Below are positions 8,142 to 15,520 of a DNA stretch of 27,219 nucleotides, piece by piece. The number at the start of each line of letters is the position of its first letter. The stretch's first letter is position 1. The stretch is from CF-118 sp035689345 (GTDB lineage: Bacteria; Chloroflexota; Dormibacteria; Dormibacterales; Dormibacteraceae), in the NCBI GenBank assembly GCA_035689345.1, contig DASSLR010000025.1:1-27219 (forward strand), given 5' to 3'. A program made the position numbers and the translations under genes. The notes beneath the pieces were generated by a model that was not told the origin of the DNA, did no database searches, and saw only the letters and a list, made by a program, of their open reading frames with translations.

Positions 8142-10171
8142 GCGAAAAGACTTCCGGCCCGCTGCTCGGCGAGCGCCTGCCGCACATCCTTTACGGGGGC
8201 GACTACAACCCCGACCAGTGGCCCGAGCGCGTCTGGGAGGAGGACGTGCGCCTCATGCAGGAGGCGGGCGTGAACATCGTCTCGCTCGCGATCTTCTCGT
8301 GGTCGCGCATCGAGCCCTCCGAAGGCAAGTACGACTTCGCGTGGCTCGACCGGATCATGGACCTGCTGCACGCGGGCGGGATATCCGTCGACCTGGCCAC
8401 CGCCACAGCGTCGCCACCGCCGTGGCTGTCGCACGCCCATCCGGAGATGCTGCCCGTGACGGCCGACGGCGTGAAGCTGTGGCACGGCGCGCGGCAGCAC
8501 TACTGCCCGAGCAGCCCGATCTACCGTTCCGCAGCGAAGCGGCTCGTCGAGCACATGGCCGAGCGCTACGCGAGCCATCCGGCACTCGCCATGTGGCACG
8601 TGGGCAACGAGTTCGGTTGCCACGTGGCGCATTGCTACTGCGACGTCTCGGCGCAGGCCTTCCGCCGGTGGCTGCAGGAGCGGCACGGGTCGATCGAAGA
8701 CCTCAACAGGGCGTGGGGTACCGACTTCTGGTCGCAGCGTTACTCGACCTGGGACGAGGTGCTGCCGCCGCGCCGCACGCCGACGTGGCCCAACCCGAGC
8801 CAGCAGCTCGACTTCATGCGCTTCTCGTCCGACGAGTTGCTCGCGTGCTACGAGCTCGAGCACGCTGTGCTCAAAGAGCGCTCGCCTGACATTCCGATCA
8901 CCACCAACTTCATGCGGTTCTTCAAGCCGCTCGACTACTGGAAATGGGCCGAGCGCGAGGACGTCGTCAGCGACGACGTCTACCAGGATCCTTCGGACCC
9001 CGAGGCCGGCATGCGCGCGGCCATGGCGGGCGATCTGATGCGCTCCCTCGGGCGCGGCCGGCCGTGGGTGCTCATGGAACAGACGTCGAGCCGCGTGAAC
9101 TGGCGCGATGTCAACGTGGCGAAAGCACCCGGCCAGATGCGGCTCTGGAGCTACCAGGCGGTCGCCCGCGGCGCCGACGGCGTGATGTTCTTCCAGTGGC
9201 GCCAGTCGCGGGCCGGCGCCGAAAAGTTCCACAGCGCGATGGTTCCGCACGGCCCGGTTTCGTCGTCCCCGGTGTGGAAGGAGGTGAAGCAGCTGGGACA
9301 CGAGCTGCGCGGCCTCGACGCGGTGTGCGGCAGCCGGGTGAACGCGGACGTGGCGATCGTCCTGGACTGGGAGTCGTGGTGGGGTCTCGAGCTGCCTTCC
9401 AAGCCGTCGATCAGGATCCGGCAGGAGGCGCAGCTCGAGGACTACTACCGCCCGTTGTTCGCGGCCAACGTCATCGCGGATTTCGCGCGCCCGGACGACG
9501 ATCTTTCGCGCTACCGGTTGGTCGTGGTGCCGAACCTGTACATGGTCGGCGACGAGGGCTCGGCCGCGATCACGGCCTATGTCAAGGGCGGCGGCACGCT
9601 GGTGATGGGGTTTTTCAGCGGCATCGTCGACCCGTTCGAGCACATCCACCTGGGCGGATACCCGCATCCGTTCGCGGACATGCTCGGGCTGCGCGTCGCC
9701 GACTGGCTGCCGCTGGCCGACGGCGAGCACCTCGAGGTGGTGTTCGCGGACGGCGGCAAGGGTCGCTGCGACCTGTGGAGCGAGCTCATCGAGACGTCAG
9801 GCGCGGAGGTGCTCGCGACGTTCGCGGGCTCGCGCGTCGACAGGCGACCCGCGGTCACGCGCCACAAGTTCGGCAATGGCACCGCGTACTACGTGGGCAC
9901 GCGCCTGGACGAGCCCTCGATGGCGCGGCTGCTCCGCACGATCTGCGACGAGGCAGGCGTCGAGGCCGGCCTCGACGCGCCGGCCGGAGTCGAGGCCGTC
10001 CGCCGGTCGTTCGGCCACCGCTCGATCCTGTTTCTGCTCAACCACCGCCCCAGCGCCGTGGACGTTCCGCTGATCCAGGCCGGCACCAACCTGGTCGACG
10101 GCGGCCAGGTGCACGCCGGGCTCTTCAAGCTCGGGCCCTACGGCGCGGCGGTCATCCGCGAGGGCTGGTAG
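8138..10171 (+). CDS. GH42 beta-galactosidase, probable CTG start
   Basis: This retaining beta-galactosidase probably cleaves imported galactosides inside the cell and feeds galactose to the Leloir pathway. The first ATG/GTG/TTG in frame after the upstream gene is the GTG at 8246. The family hallmark YGGDYNPDQW lies 5' of that codon, so the protein must start earlier. The only sensible place is the CTG at 8138, which overlaps the permease stop (CTGA) and gives 677 residues, a normal GH42 length. In that numbering the acid/base is Glu158 (GNEFG) and the nucleophile Glu314 (LMEQTSS). The A domain is followed by the trimerisation domain (from about VNADVAIVLDWESWWG) and a short C-terminal beta domain. 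Of the Cys cluster that binds zinc in several GH42 enzymes, HYC and CYC remain, but the last position is Ser (CYCDVS). Confidence 0.93.
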   Translation: MSEKTSGPLLGERLPHILYGGDYNPDQWPERVWEEDVRLMQEAGVNIVSLAIFSWSRIEPSEGKYDFAWLDRIMDLLHAGGISVDLATATASPPPWLSHAHPEMLPVTADGVKLWHGARQHYCPSSPIYRSAAKRLVEHMAERYASHPALAMWHVGNEFGCHVAHCYCDVSAQAFRRWLQERHGSIEDLNRAWGTDFWSQRYSTWDEVLPPRRTPTWPNPSQQLDFMRFSSDELLACYELEHAVLKERSPDIPITTNFMRFFKPLDYWKWAEREDVVSDDVYQDPSDPEAGMRAAMAGDLMRSLGRGRPWVLMEQTSSRVNWRDVNVAKAPGQMRLWSYQAVARGADGVMFFQWRQSRAGAEKFHSAMVPHGPVSSSPVWKEVKQLGHELRGLDAVCGSRVNADVAIVLDWESWWGLELPSKPSIRIRQEAQLEDYYRPLFAANVIADFARPDDDLSRYRLVVVPNLYMVGDEGSAAITAYVKGGGTLVMGFFSGIVDPFEHIHLGGYPHPFADMLGLRVADWLPLADGEHLEVVFADGGKGRCDLWSELIETSGAEVLATFAGSRVDRRPAVTRHKFGNGTAYYVGTRLDEPSMARLLRTICDEAGVEAGLDAPAGVEAVRRSFGHRSILFLLNHRPSAVDVPLIQAGTNLVDGGQVHAGLFKLGPYGAAVIREGW

Positions 10172-10970
10172 CCACCACCACGAGATAGTCGGAGTCGAGG
10201 GTGACGCCGCCATCGGTGGCGGTGTTCATCTCCTGGACGAGGTCGCGGCACTCTCCGACCAGGGTCGCGTAAGCATCGGCCGCGAGAATCGTGCGCATCG
10301 CCATCAGCGGCGGGTTCACATCAGCGAACCGCCGCTCCCAGTCGTCCACCGACTCGAATCGCAGCGTCAACGTCCGCGGCTCCAGCTCGAGCGACGCGGC
10401 GTGTCGAAACCGGCGGCGGACCTCCTCCGGGTCGCCCCACTCAAACGGAGATGGCATTGTCACCGCCGGCGTCGTCGAGTACGCCGCGATCACGGTCGAG
10501 AGGCGGCCGAGGAACCCGCCGATGCCGTAGTTGGCCATGGCCACGACGCCTCCAGGGCGCATGACCCGGAAGAGCTCGGACGCGACCAGCTCCGATCGCG
10601 GCGCGAACATCGCGCCAAAGATCGATGCCACGAGATCGAACGATGCATCTGGAAACGGAAGCGACTCTGCGTCGGCCTCCATCCACGTGATCGCCAGCCC
10701 TGCGGCGGCGCTCCGCTCGCGTCCGAGCTCGACCATGCGGGGCGTGTAGTCGGACGCGATCACGCACGCTCCGATTCGGGCAGCCGCGAGCGCGAAGTTA
10801 CCGTTGCCGGCGCCGACGTCGAGCACGTCCATGCCTTCGCGCACGCAGCGGCGCGCGAGCCTGATCGCTTCGGGTTCGAGGAGCTCGGCGAGGCGGACAT
10901 ACTCGCCCTGCGCCCAGAGCCAGCGGGCGCCGAACTTGACACGGGCGATGACGTCGTCGCTCGTCCTCAA
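10152..10970 (-). CDS. Class I SAM-dependent methyltransferase (UbiE/ArsM-like fold)
   Basis: This is a 272-residue Rossmann-fold methyltransferase. The SAM-binding motif I is VLDVGAGNGNF (49-59), followed by an acidic strand end (ASDYTPRMVELGRE), ADAESLPFPDASFDLVASIFG (motifs II/III region) and RVMRPGGVVAMANYG. The start is TTG, immediately preceded by an in-frame stop, so no longer form is possible; SD support is weak. The long C-terminal region (from TMPSPFEWGDPEEVRRRF) resembles that of small-molecule methyltransferases, but the substrate cannot be read. It is transcribed towards the beta-galactosidase gene and the two overlap by 20 bases. No functional link to the neighbours is evident. 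Confidence 0.88.
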   Translation of the reverse strand: MRTSDDVIARVKFGARWLWAQGEYVRLAELLEPEAIRLARRCVREGMDVLDVGAGNGNFALAAARIGACVIASDYTPRMVELGRERSAAAGLAITWMEADAESLPFPDASFDLVASIFGAMFAPRSELVASELFRVMRPGGVVAMANYGIGGFLGRLSTVIAAYSTTPAVTMPSPFEWGDPEEVRRRFRHAASLELEPRTLTLRFESVDDWERRFADVNPPLMAMRTILAADAYATLVGECRDLVQEMNTATDGGVTLDSDYLVVVATSPRG

Positions 10971-11073
10971 TTATCTACCACATCGGGCTCAATTTAGGCA
11001 ACAGTGGCAGTGTCAGGCGAAGCATGACCGCAGTCACTTCCCACGCGCGGGAGCGCGGCCTAAGCTGCCCGTG

Positions 11074-12162
11074 ATGGCGGTCGCGCGCTGGGTTGTGATC
11101 GGGCGGGTATTCATGTGTACCTGGTTCTTGTTCGTGGTGCCGTCGGGTCTGCAGGTCTTGGAGTCCGGCCATGGGGAGGGTCAGGTCGGGGCCATCATCG
11201 CCTTCACCGGATGGGGGCTGGTGTGGGTCTGGTTCTGGGCGCGAGCGCTGGGACACGGCCAGCAAGCCCATCTGGTCGGGTTCGTTGCGATGACAGTCGT
11301 GGTGGTCATGCTGTCAGTGCTCGTGCCGCCGCCGATCGACGTCGGCGGGGTCGTCGTGTTCGCCTTCATCGTCGCCGGCGTTGCATTTCCATTGCGTACC
11401 GCCATATGGGTCGTCCTCGGGCTGGCGGTCGTGCAGGTTGCGCTCGGCTTCATCCGGCAAGAGAGCTTCAACGTGCAGCTCAGCGGCCTGCTCAACAGCG
11501 TGCTGGTCGGTGGCCTTGGCATCGGTGTGCGGTTCCTCTGGCTTGCCTACAACGAGCTGCTCGCGGCCCGCGAGGAGATCGCGCGACTCGCGGTGAGCGA
11601 GGAAAGGCTGCGCTTCGCGCGCGACATGCACGACGTCGTCGGACAGGGTCTCGCGATGATCGTGCTGAAGAGCGAGCTCGCGGCGCGGCAGCTGCCGGCG
11701 GACGCCGACGATTCGGTCCGCCAGGAGCTTTCGGAGGTCGTTGCCGTCGCGCGCAAGTCGCTCAACGACGTGCGCGAGGCCGTGACAGGATACCGGCGGC
11801 CCACGCTGCCAGGTGAGATCTCGAGCGCCCGCGCCGCACTGCGCACGGCGGGCATCACTTTCGCGGTGAGCGATCAGGCAGGCGCCGTGCCGCCGGACAA
11901 AGATGCCGTGCTTGCCTGGTGTTTGCGCGAAGCGGTGACGAACGTCGTCAAGCACAGCGGCGCGGCGCGCTGCGAGCTCCGATTGTCGCGCGAAAACGGG
12001 CAGTTCTCGATGCTCATCAGCGACGATGGCCGCGGCGCGACTGACCTCAATGGAGGCAGCGGTATCGCCGGCATGCGGGAGCGCGTCGCCATGGCGGGTG
12101 GCACGCTGGACGTCACGGGTGACGGCGGGCTCAGCGTCGCGGTGAAGGTGCCCACGGCTTGA
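11074..12162 (+). CDS. DesK/NarL-type sensor histidine kinase
   Basis: The 362-residue membrane kinase has an N-terminal half of about five or six transmembrane segments (residues 6-157) with almost no extracytoplasmic loop, which suggests a membrane- or ligand-in-membrane sensor. A short coiled coil (AYNELLAAREEIARLAVSEE) leads to the HisKA_3 box FARDMHDVVGQGLAM with phospho-acceptor His186. The ATPase domain has the N box REAVTNVVKHSG (Asn290), DDGRG (317-321) and GSGIAGMRERV (328-338). ATG 11074 is chosen; the adjacent GTG at 11071 is equally possible. No clear SD is seen. It is coupled to the response regulator by a TTGA overlap. Confidence 0.92.
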   Translation: MAVARWVVIGRVFMCTWFLFVVPSGLQVLESGHGEGQVGAIIAFTGWGLVWVWFWARALGHGQQAHLVGFVAMTVVVVMLSVLVPPPIDVGGVVVFAFIVAGVAFPLRTAIWVVLGLAVVQVALGFIRQESFNVQLSGLLNSVLVGGLGIGVRFLWLAYNELLAAREEIARLAVSEERLRFARDMHDVVGQGLAMIVLKSELAARQLPADADDSVRQELSEVVAVARKSLNDVREAVTGYRRPTLPGEISSARAALRTAGITFAVSDQAGAVPPDKDAVLAWCLREAVTNVVKHSGAARCELRLSRENGQFSMLISDDGRGATDLNGGSGIAGMRERVAMAGGTLDVTGDGGLSVAVKVPTA

Positions 12163-12764
12163 TCCGCGTCCTCATCGCGGAGGACCACGCGATGATCCGC
12201 GGCGCGCTCGCGGCCCTGCTCGCGACCGAGCCCGATATCGAGGTCGTGGCTCAGGTGGACCGCGGCGACCGCGCGGTGCAGGAGGCGATGCGCGTGAAGC
12301 CCGACGTCGCCCTGCTCGACATCGAGATGCCCGGCCAGGACGGCATCGCCGCCGCCGCCGAGCTGCGTGCGCAGCTGCCGTCGTGCCGCTCCCTGATCCT
12401 TACGGTGTTCGGCCGGCCTGGATACCTGCGCAAAGCGGTGGACGCCGGCGCCACCGGATTCCTCCTCAAGGACGCTCCGCCGGCGGAGCTGGCTGCGGCG
12501 ATCCGCCGCACCGCGAAGGGGGAGAGGGTCGTCGACCCCCAGCTCGCGCTCGCGGCGCTCAGCGAAGGGTCGAGCCCGCTCACCGCGCGCGAGCGCGACG
12601 TGCTGGCGATGAGCGTGCGCGGCGCCAGCGTCGAGGAGGTCGCGCGCTCGCTGCACCTCACCAATGGCACGGTGCGCAACCATCTCTCGATCGCGATCCA
12701 GAAGCTCAACGCGCGCAACCGCGTCGAGGCCGCGCGCATCGCCGAAGAGAAAGGCTGGCTTTAG
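12159..12764 (+). CDS. NarL/DesR-family response regulator
   Basis: The 201-residue two-domain regulator starts at a TTG overlapping the kinase stop. The receiver domain has the acidic pair Glu8-Asp9, phospho-acceptor Asp54 (ALLDIEMPG), a Thr at LILT and Lys104 (GFLLKD). The LuxR-type HTH spans about residues 139-198 (LTARERDVLAMSVRGAS then VEEVARSLHLTNGTVRNH). It is the partner of the adjacent kinase. The MacB-like exporter genes lie 163 bases downstream in the same direction and are the obvious target, though this is inferred from position only. Confidence 0.94.
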   Translation: MIRVLIAEDHAMIRGALAALLATEPDIEVVAQVDRGDRAVQEAMRVKPDVALLDIEMPGQDGIAAAAELRAQLPSCRSLILTVFGRPGYLRKAVDAGATGFLLKDAPPAELAAAIRRTAKGERVVDPQLALAALSEGSSPLTARERDVLAMSVRGASVEEVARSLHLTNGTVRNHLSIAIQKLNARNRVEAARIAEEKGWL

Positions 12765-12767
12765 TTT

Positions 12768-12800
12768 CCCTCCCCCGCTTGCGGGGAGGGTCAGGGTGGG
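12768..12800. repeat. GC-rich palindromic dispersed repeat, copy 2
   Basis: CCCTCCCCCGC (12768-12778), a TT loop and GCGGGGAGGG (12781-12790) form a stem with one bulged C, followed by the TCAGGGTGGG flank. Relative to transcription it has the same orientation (stem, then GGGT-rich tail) as copy 1. It follows the response-regulator stop by three bases and may double as its 3' hairpin. Confidence 0.65.
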
Positions 12801-12894
12801 GGCCTCATGACATCGGTCACCCACCGAAGCTGACCCGCTTCAGCCCGAGGTCGTGACCCGCGCGACTGGTTCGGCGAGCTCTCCGCACCGATTC

Positions 12895-12905
12895 TGGTGA
12901 CACCA
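12895..12905. promoter_or_regulatory. Short palindrome before the MacB-like operon
   Basis: TGGTG-A-CACCA is a perfect 5+1+5 palindrome 22 bases before the permease ATG. The rest of the gap 12765-12927 holds repeat copy 2 and a strong GAGAGGAGAG ribosome-binding site. The palindrome could be a response-regulator half-site pair. The evidence is position and symmetry only. Confidence 0.25.
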
Positions 12906-12927
12906 AACACCTGAAGAGAGGAGAGCC

Positions 12928-14130
12928 ATGAAAGAGATCGTTCGCAACATCAGCAGGAGAAAGCTGCGCAGCTTTCTCACCGTCAGCGGCATCGTCATCG
13001 GCATCGTCGCCCTGACCACGATGGGTGCGCTCGCCAACAACTTCAACGCGTTGCTCGACGGCGGCGCGAAGTACTACGCGGGCTACGTGCCGGTGGGCGA
13101 CGCGACCTCCAACGGCGTCACCGCTGGCGGCATCGTGCCGCTGGCCAAGGCCGACGAGATCGCCGCCGTGGCCGGCGTGGCGCGCGTGTTCCCGACCATC
13201 ACCGTCCAGGCCAAGCCTGGGGCGCTCAACGTCGTGAACATCAGCCTGCCCGACTACATCGCCAGCCAGGATCCCGCCGAGAACGGCTACTCGGCGCTGC
13301 GGCTCAGCTTCGCCTCGGGTCGCGACCTGGACCCCACCGCCGGCGGTCAGATCGTCCTCGGCTCGAACTTCGCGGCCGAGTTCGGCAAGCGGGTGGGCGA
13401 CACCGTCATGCTGCCGGTCAAGCCCGCAGACGCCGGCGCCGACTTCGTCCAGCACGCCTACACGGTCGTCGGCATCCTCAACCGCACTCTGACCGCGCCC
13501 GACACCGGCGCGTTCGTAAGCCTCGCCGACGCGCAGCAGCTCTTGAAAGAGCAGCTGCCGGCCTCGCTGCAGGCAGGGTTCAACGCCGCCATGTACGCGG
13601 CCGGTTTCAACGTCTACGGCACGCCCGGCACGAACCTCGACCAGCTCGCCGACCGCATCAACGCGCAGGTCTCCGGCGTCAAGGCCCAGCGGCCGAGCAA
13701 GATCGTGGCGGCGCTGGTCGCGGGCGGCCGGCTGTTCACTGAGATCACCACGGCGGCGGCGCTGCTGGCGCTGGTGATCGGCGGCCTGGCCGTGATCAAC
13801 ACGATGATCATGGCCGTCAGCGAGCGCGTGCGCGAGATCGGCCTCAAGAAGGCCGTCGGCGCCACGACCGGTGCCGTGACCCGCGAGTTCCTGTTGGAGT
13901 CGAGCCTCATCGGGCTGACCGGCGGCGTCATGGGATTCGGGCTCGGGTTTGGGATCACGAGCCTCATCAATGCGACGGCGCCCGCGGCCCAGGGTCCCAT
14001 CTTCCTCGTCACCCCCGGCCTCGCGGCGCTGTGCGTGGGCTTCGCTCTCGCGCTGGGCGCGGTGGCCGGCATCCTGCCCGCCCTGCGCGCCGCCCGGCTC
14101 GACCCGGTCGCCGCGCTGCGGGCGAGCTGA
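12928..14130 (+). CDS. MacB/FtsX-family ABC transporter permease
   Basis: The 400-residue permease has the MacB/LolE architecture. One N-terminal transmembrane helix (about 17-36, FLTVSGIVIGIVALTTMGAL) is followed by a large extracytoplasmic periplasmic-core-type domain (about 40-275). Three C-terminal helices form the FtsX domain (near 277-300, 325-345 and 368-388), containing MAVSERVREIGLKKAVGA and ending in PALRAARLDPVAALR. The strong GAGAGGAGAG site sets the start at 12928. Such proteins use mechanotransmission to export peptides, lipids or antibiotics. No MacA-like adaptor is nearby, so a Gram-positive-style exporter or resistance function is plausible. The ATPase follows directly. Confidence 0.92.
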   Translation: MKEIVRNISRRKLRSFLTVSGIVIGIVALTTMGALANNFNALLDGGAKYYAGYVPVGDATSNGVTAGGIVPLAKADEIAAVAGVARVFPTITVQAKPGALNVVNISLPDYIASQDPAENGYSALRLSFASGRDLDPTAGGQIVLGSNFAAEFGKRVGDTVMLPVKPADAGADFVQHAYTVVGILNRTLTAPDTGAFVSLADAQQLLKEQLPASLQAGFNAAMYAAGFNVYGTPGTNLDQLADRINAQVSGVKAQRPSKIVAALVAGGRLFTEITTAAALLALVIGGLAVINTMIMAVSERVREIGLKKAVGATTGAVTREFLLESSLIGLTGGVMGFGLGFGITSLINATAPAAQGPIFLVTPGLAALCVGFALALGAVAGILPALRAARLDPVAALRAS

Positions 14131-14162
14131 GCTCAACACACAGATAAAGGAGACATGCAGAG

Positions 14163-14855
14163 ATGATCGAGATCCGCGAGTTGACCAAGCACTACCGGCA
14201 GGGCGGCACGATCGTGCGCGCGCTGGACGGCCTCAACCTCAGCATCGACGCCGGCGAGTTCGTGTCGGTCGTCGGGCGGTCGGGATCCGGTAAGACCACG
14301 ATGCTCGACAGCCTCGGGCTCCTGGTGCGGCCGACATCCGGCAGCATCGCCATCGACGGGACCGAGACCACCGGCCTCAAGGACAACCAGAAGGCGCGCC
14401 TGCGCAGCGAGAAGATCGGCTTCGTCTTCCAGGAGTACAACTTGCTGCCAGTGCTGGACGCGCTCGAGAACGTGATGCTGCCGCTGCGCTACGCGTCGCG
14501 GCCGAAGGGCGACCGCGAGTGGGCGAAGTCCCTGCTGCGCGGCATCGGGCTCGAGGACCGTTTGCACCACCGCCCCGACCAGCTTTCCGGCGGCCAGCAG
14601 CAGCGTGTCGCGATCGCTCGCGCTCTGGCCAACCGGCCTTCGGTCGTGCTCGCCGATGAGCCGACGGGCGCCGTCGACTCCGAGACGAGCATGGAGCTGG
14701 CGGAGACGATGCGCCGCCTGAACCGCGAGCACGGCGTGACCTTCGTGATCGTGACCCACAATCCCGAGCTGGCCGCGGCCACCGACCGGGTCATCCGGCT
14801 GAAGGACGGCCGGGTGGTCTCGGACGAGAGCCGCCAGGTGGCGGTGGCCGTCTGA
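14163..14855 (+). CDS. MacB/LolD-type ABC transporter ATPase
   Basis: This 230-residue ATPase shows Walker A GRSGSGKTT (38-46), Q-loop Gln90 (FVFQEYNLLP), signature LSGGQQQR (141-148), Walker B VVLADEP with Asp165-Glu166, and H-loop His199. The LADEPTGAVDSETS stretch is typical of the MacB/LolD/FtsE group and fits the adjacent permease. The AAAGGAG site at 14146-14152 is ten bases before the ATG at 14163. An earlier ATG at 14155 opens only a three-codon frame that ends inside the real start (ATGA). The pair would act as a homodimeric exporter, probably controlled by the upstream two-component system. Confidence 0.95.
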   Translation: MIEIRELTKHYRQGGTIVRALDGLNLSIDAGEFVSVVGRSGSGKTTMLDSLGLLVRPTSGSIAIDGTETTGLKDNQKARLRSEKIGFVFQEYNLLPVLDALENVMLPLRYASRPKGDREWAKSLLRGIGLEDRLHHRPDQLSGGQQQRVAIARALANRPSVVLADEPTGAVDSETSMELAETMRRLNREHGVTFVIVTHNPELAAATDRVIRLKDGRVVSDESRQVAVAV

Positions 14856-14860
14856 CGCCC

Positions 14861-14892
14861 CACCCTAACCCCTCCCCCGACGCGGGGGAGGG
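14861..14892. repeat. GC-rich palindromic dispersed repeat, copy 3
   Basis: CCCTCCCCCG (14870-14879) and CGGGGGAGGG (14883-14892) form a perfect 10-bp stem with an ACG loop, preceded by CACCCTAACC. It directly follows the ATPase stop. The flank is on the opposite side relative to transcription from copies 1 and 2, so this copy is inverted. Confidence 0.7.
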
Positions 14893-14916
14893 AACTCTCC
14901 CCCAACTTCCGACTGG

Positions 14917-14944
14917 AGCGACCCACAGCGTTAGGTGGGTCGTT
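14917..14944 (+). terminator. Possible terminator hairpin after the MacB-like operon
   Basis: CGACCCAC (14919-14926) and GTGGGTCG (14935-14942) make a perfect 8-bp stem, extendable by an A-T and a G-T pair, with an 8-base loop. TTGTCT follows, a poor U-tract. It may end the exporter transcript or lie in the leader of the HD-GYP gene. Confidence 0.4.
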
Positions 14945-14989
14945 GTCTAGGAGTCAGCAAGTGACGGAATCGCCACAGGGGAGAGGGCG

Positions 14990-15520
14990 ATGGGACAGCT
15001 AGGGCCGGACGGCCACGATCGGAGAGTTTCAGAGCTTTGCGCGCTGATCGGCCGCGAGCTCGGCATGTCCGCGGCCGAGCAGGTCGTGCTCAGCCGCTCG
15101 GGGCTTCTGCACGACGTCGGCAAGCTCGGCATCCCGCAAGCCATCCTGGACAAGCAGGGCGCTCTGACCGAAGCCGAGTGGCGCGTCATGAAGACGCATC
15201 CGGAGCTGGGCATCTCGATCCTGGGCGGCACCGGCCGCATCACTCGCGAGATGCTCGGCGTGCTCTATCACCACGAGCGCATGGACGGGTCCGGGTATCC
15301 GCATGGCCTGGCGGCGGCGGAGATCCCGATCGAGGCGCGCATCGTCGCGGTGGCCGACACGTATGACGTGCTGACGACCGACCGGCCGTACCGTCAGGCG
15401 GTCTCGCACAGCCAGGCGCTCCTGCGCGTGCTGGACGACGCCGGCCCGCGTCTCGACCCGATGGTGGTCGCGGCGCTGCACCGGATCCTCGGTGCCTACC
15501 GCGCCCACCTCGTCGCCTAG
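14990..15520 (+). CDS. Minimal HD-GYP domain protein, probable c-di-GMP phosphodiesterase
   Basis: The 176-residue protein is an HD-GYP domain alone, with no receiver, PAS or membrane segment. Metal and substrate residues look complete: His9 in HDRRVSEL, HDVGK (His41-Asp42), His70, YHHERMDGSGYP with His94-His95 and Gly-Tyr-Pro at 102-104, and VADTYDVLTTDRPYR with Asp123. It should hydrolyse cyclic di-GMP (or a related dinucleotide) in the cytoplasm. GGGGAGAGGG at 14978-14987 supports the ATG, although the run ends only two bases before it. The N-terminus is short for the family, as the first helix is reduced. It converges with ppc and the two stops share one CTAG tetranucleotide. Confidence 0.9.
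   Translation: MGQLGPDGHDRRVSELCALIGRELGMSAAEQVVLSRSGLLHDVGKLGIPQAILDKQGALTEAEWRVMKTHPELGISILGGTGRITREMLGVLYHHERMDGSGYPHGLAAAEIPIEARIVAVADTYDVLTTDRPYRQAVSHSQALLRVLDDAGPRLDPMVVAALHRILGAYRAHLVA

Noticed and set aside
8081..9730. 549-codon minus-strand open frame
   Set aside because: It lies antisense to the GH42 gene, is low in complexity and has no recognisable motif; the GH42 frame carries the catalytic residues.
10936..10976. TTGACA at 10936 as a promoter for the histidine kinase gene
   Set aside because: It is inside the methyltransferase coding sequence and no -10 occurs at 16-18 bases; the nearest TTATCT is about 29 bases away.
14155..14166. Three-codon frame before the MacB-like ATPase gene as a leader peptide
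   Set aside because: ATG CAG AGA TGA overlaps the real ATG, but no alternative RNA folds or regulatory codons are visible. It is probably chance.
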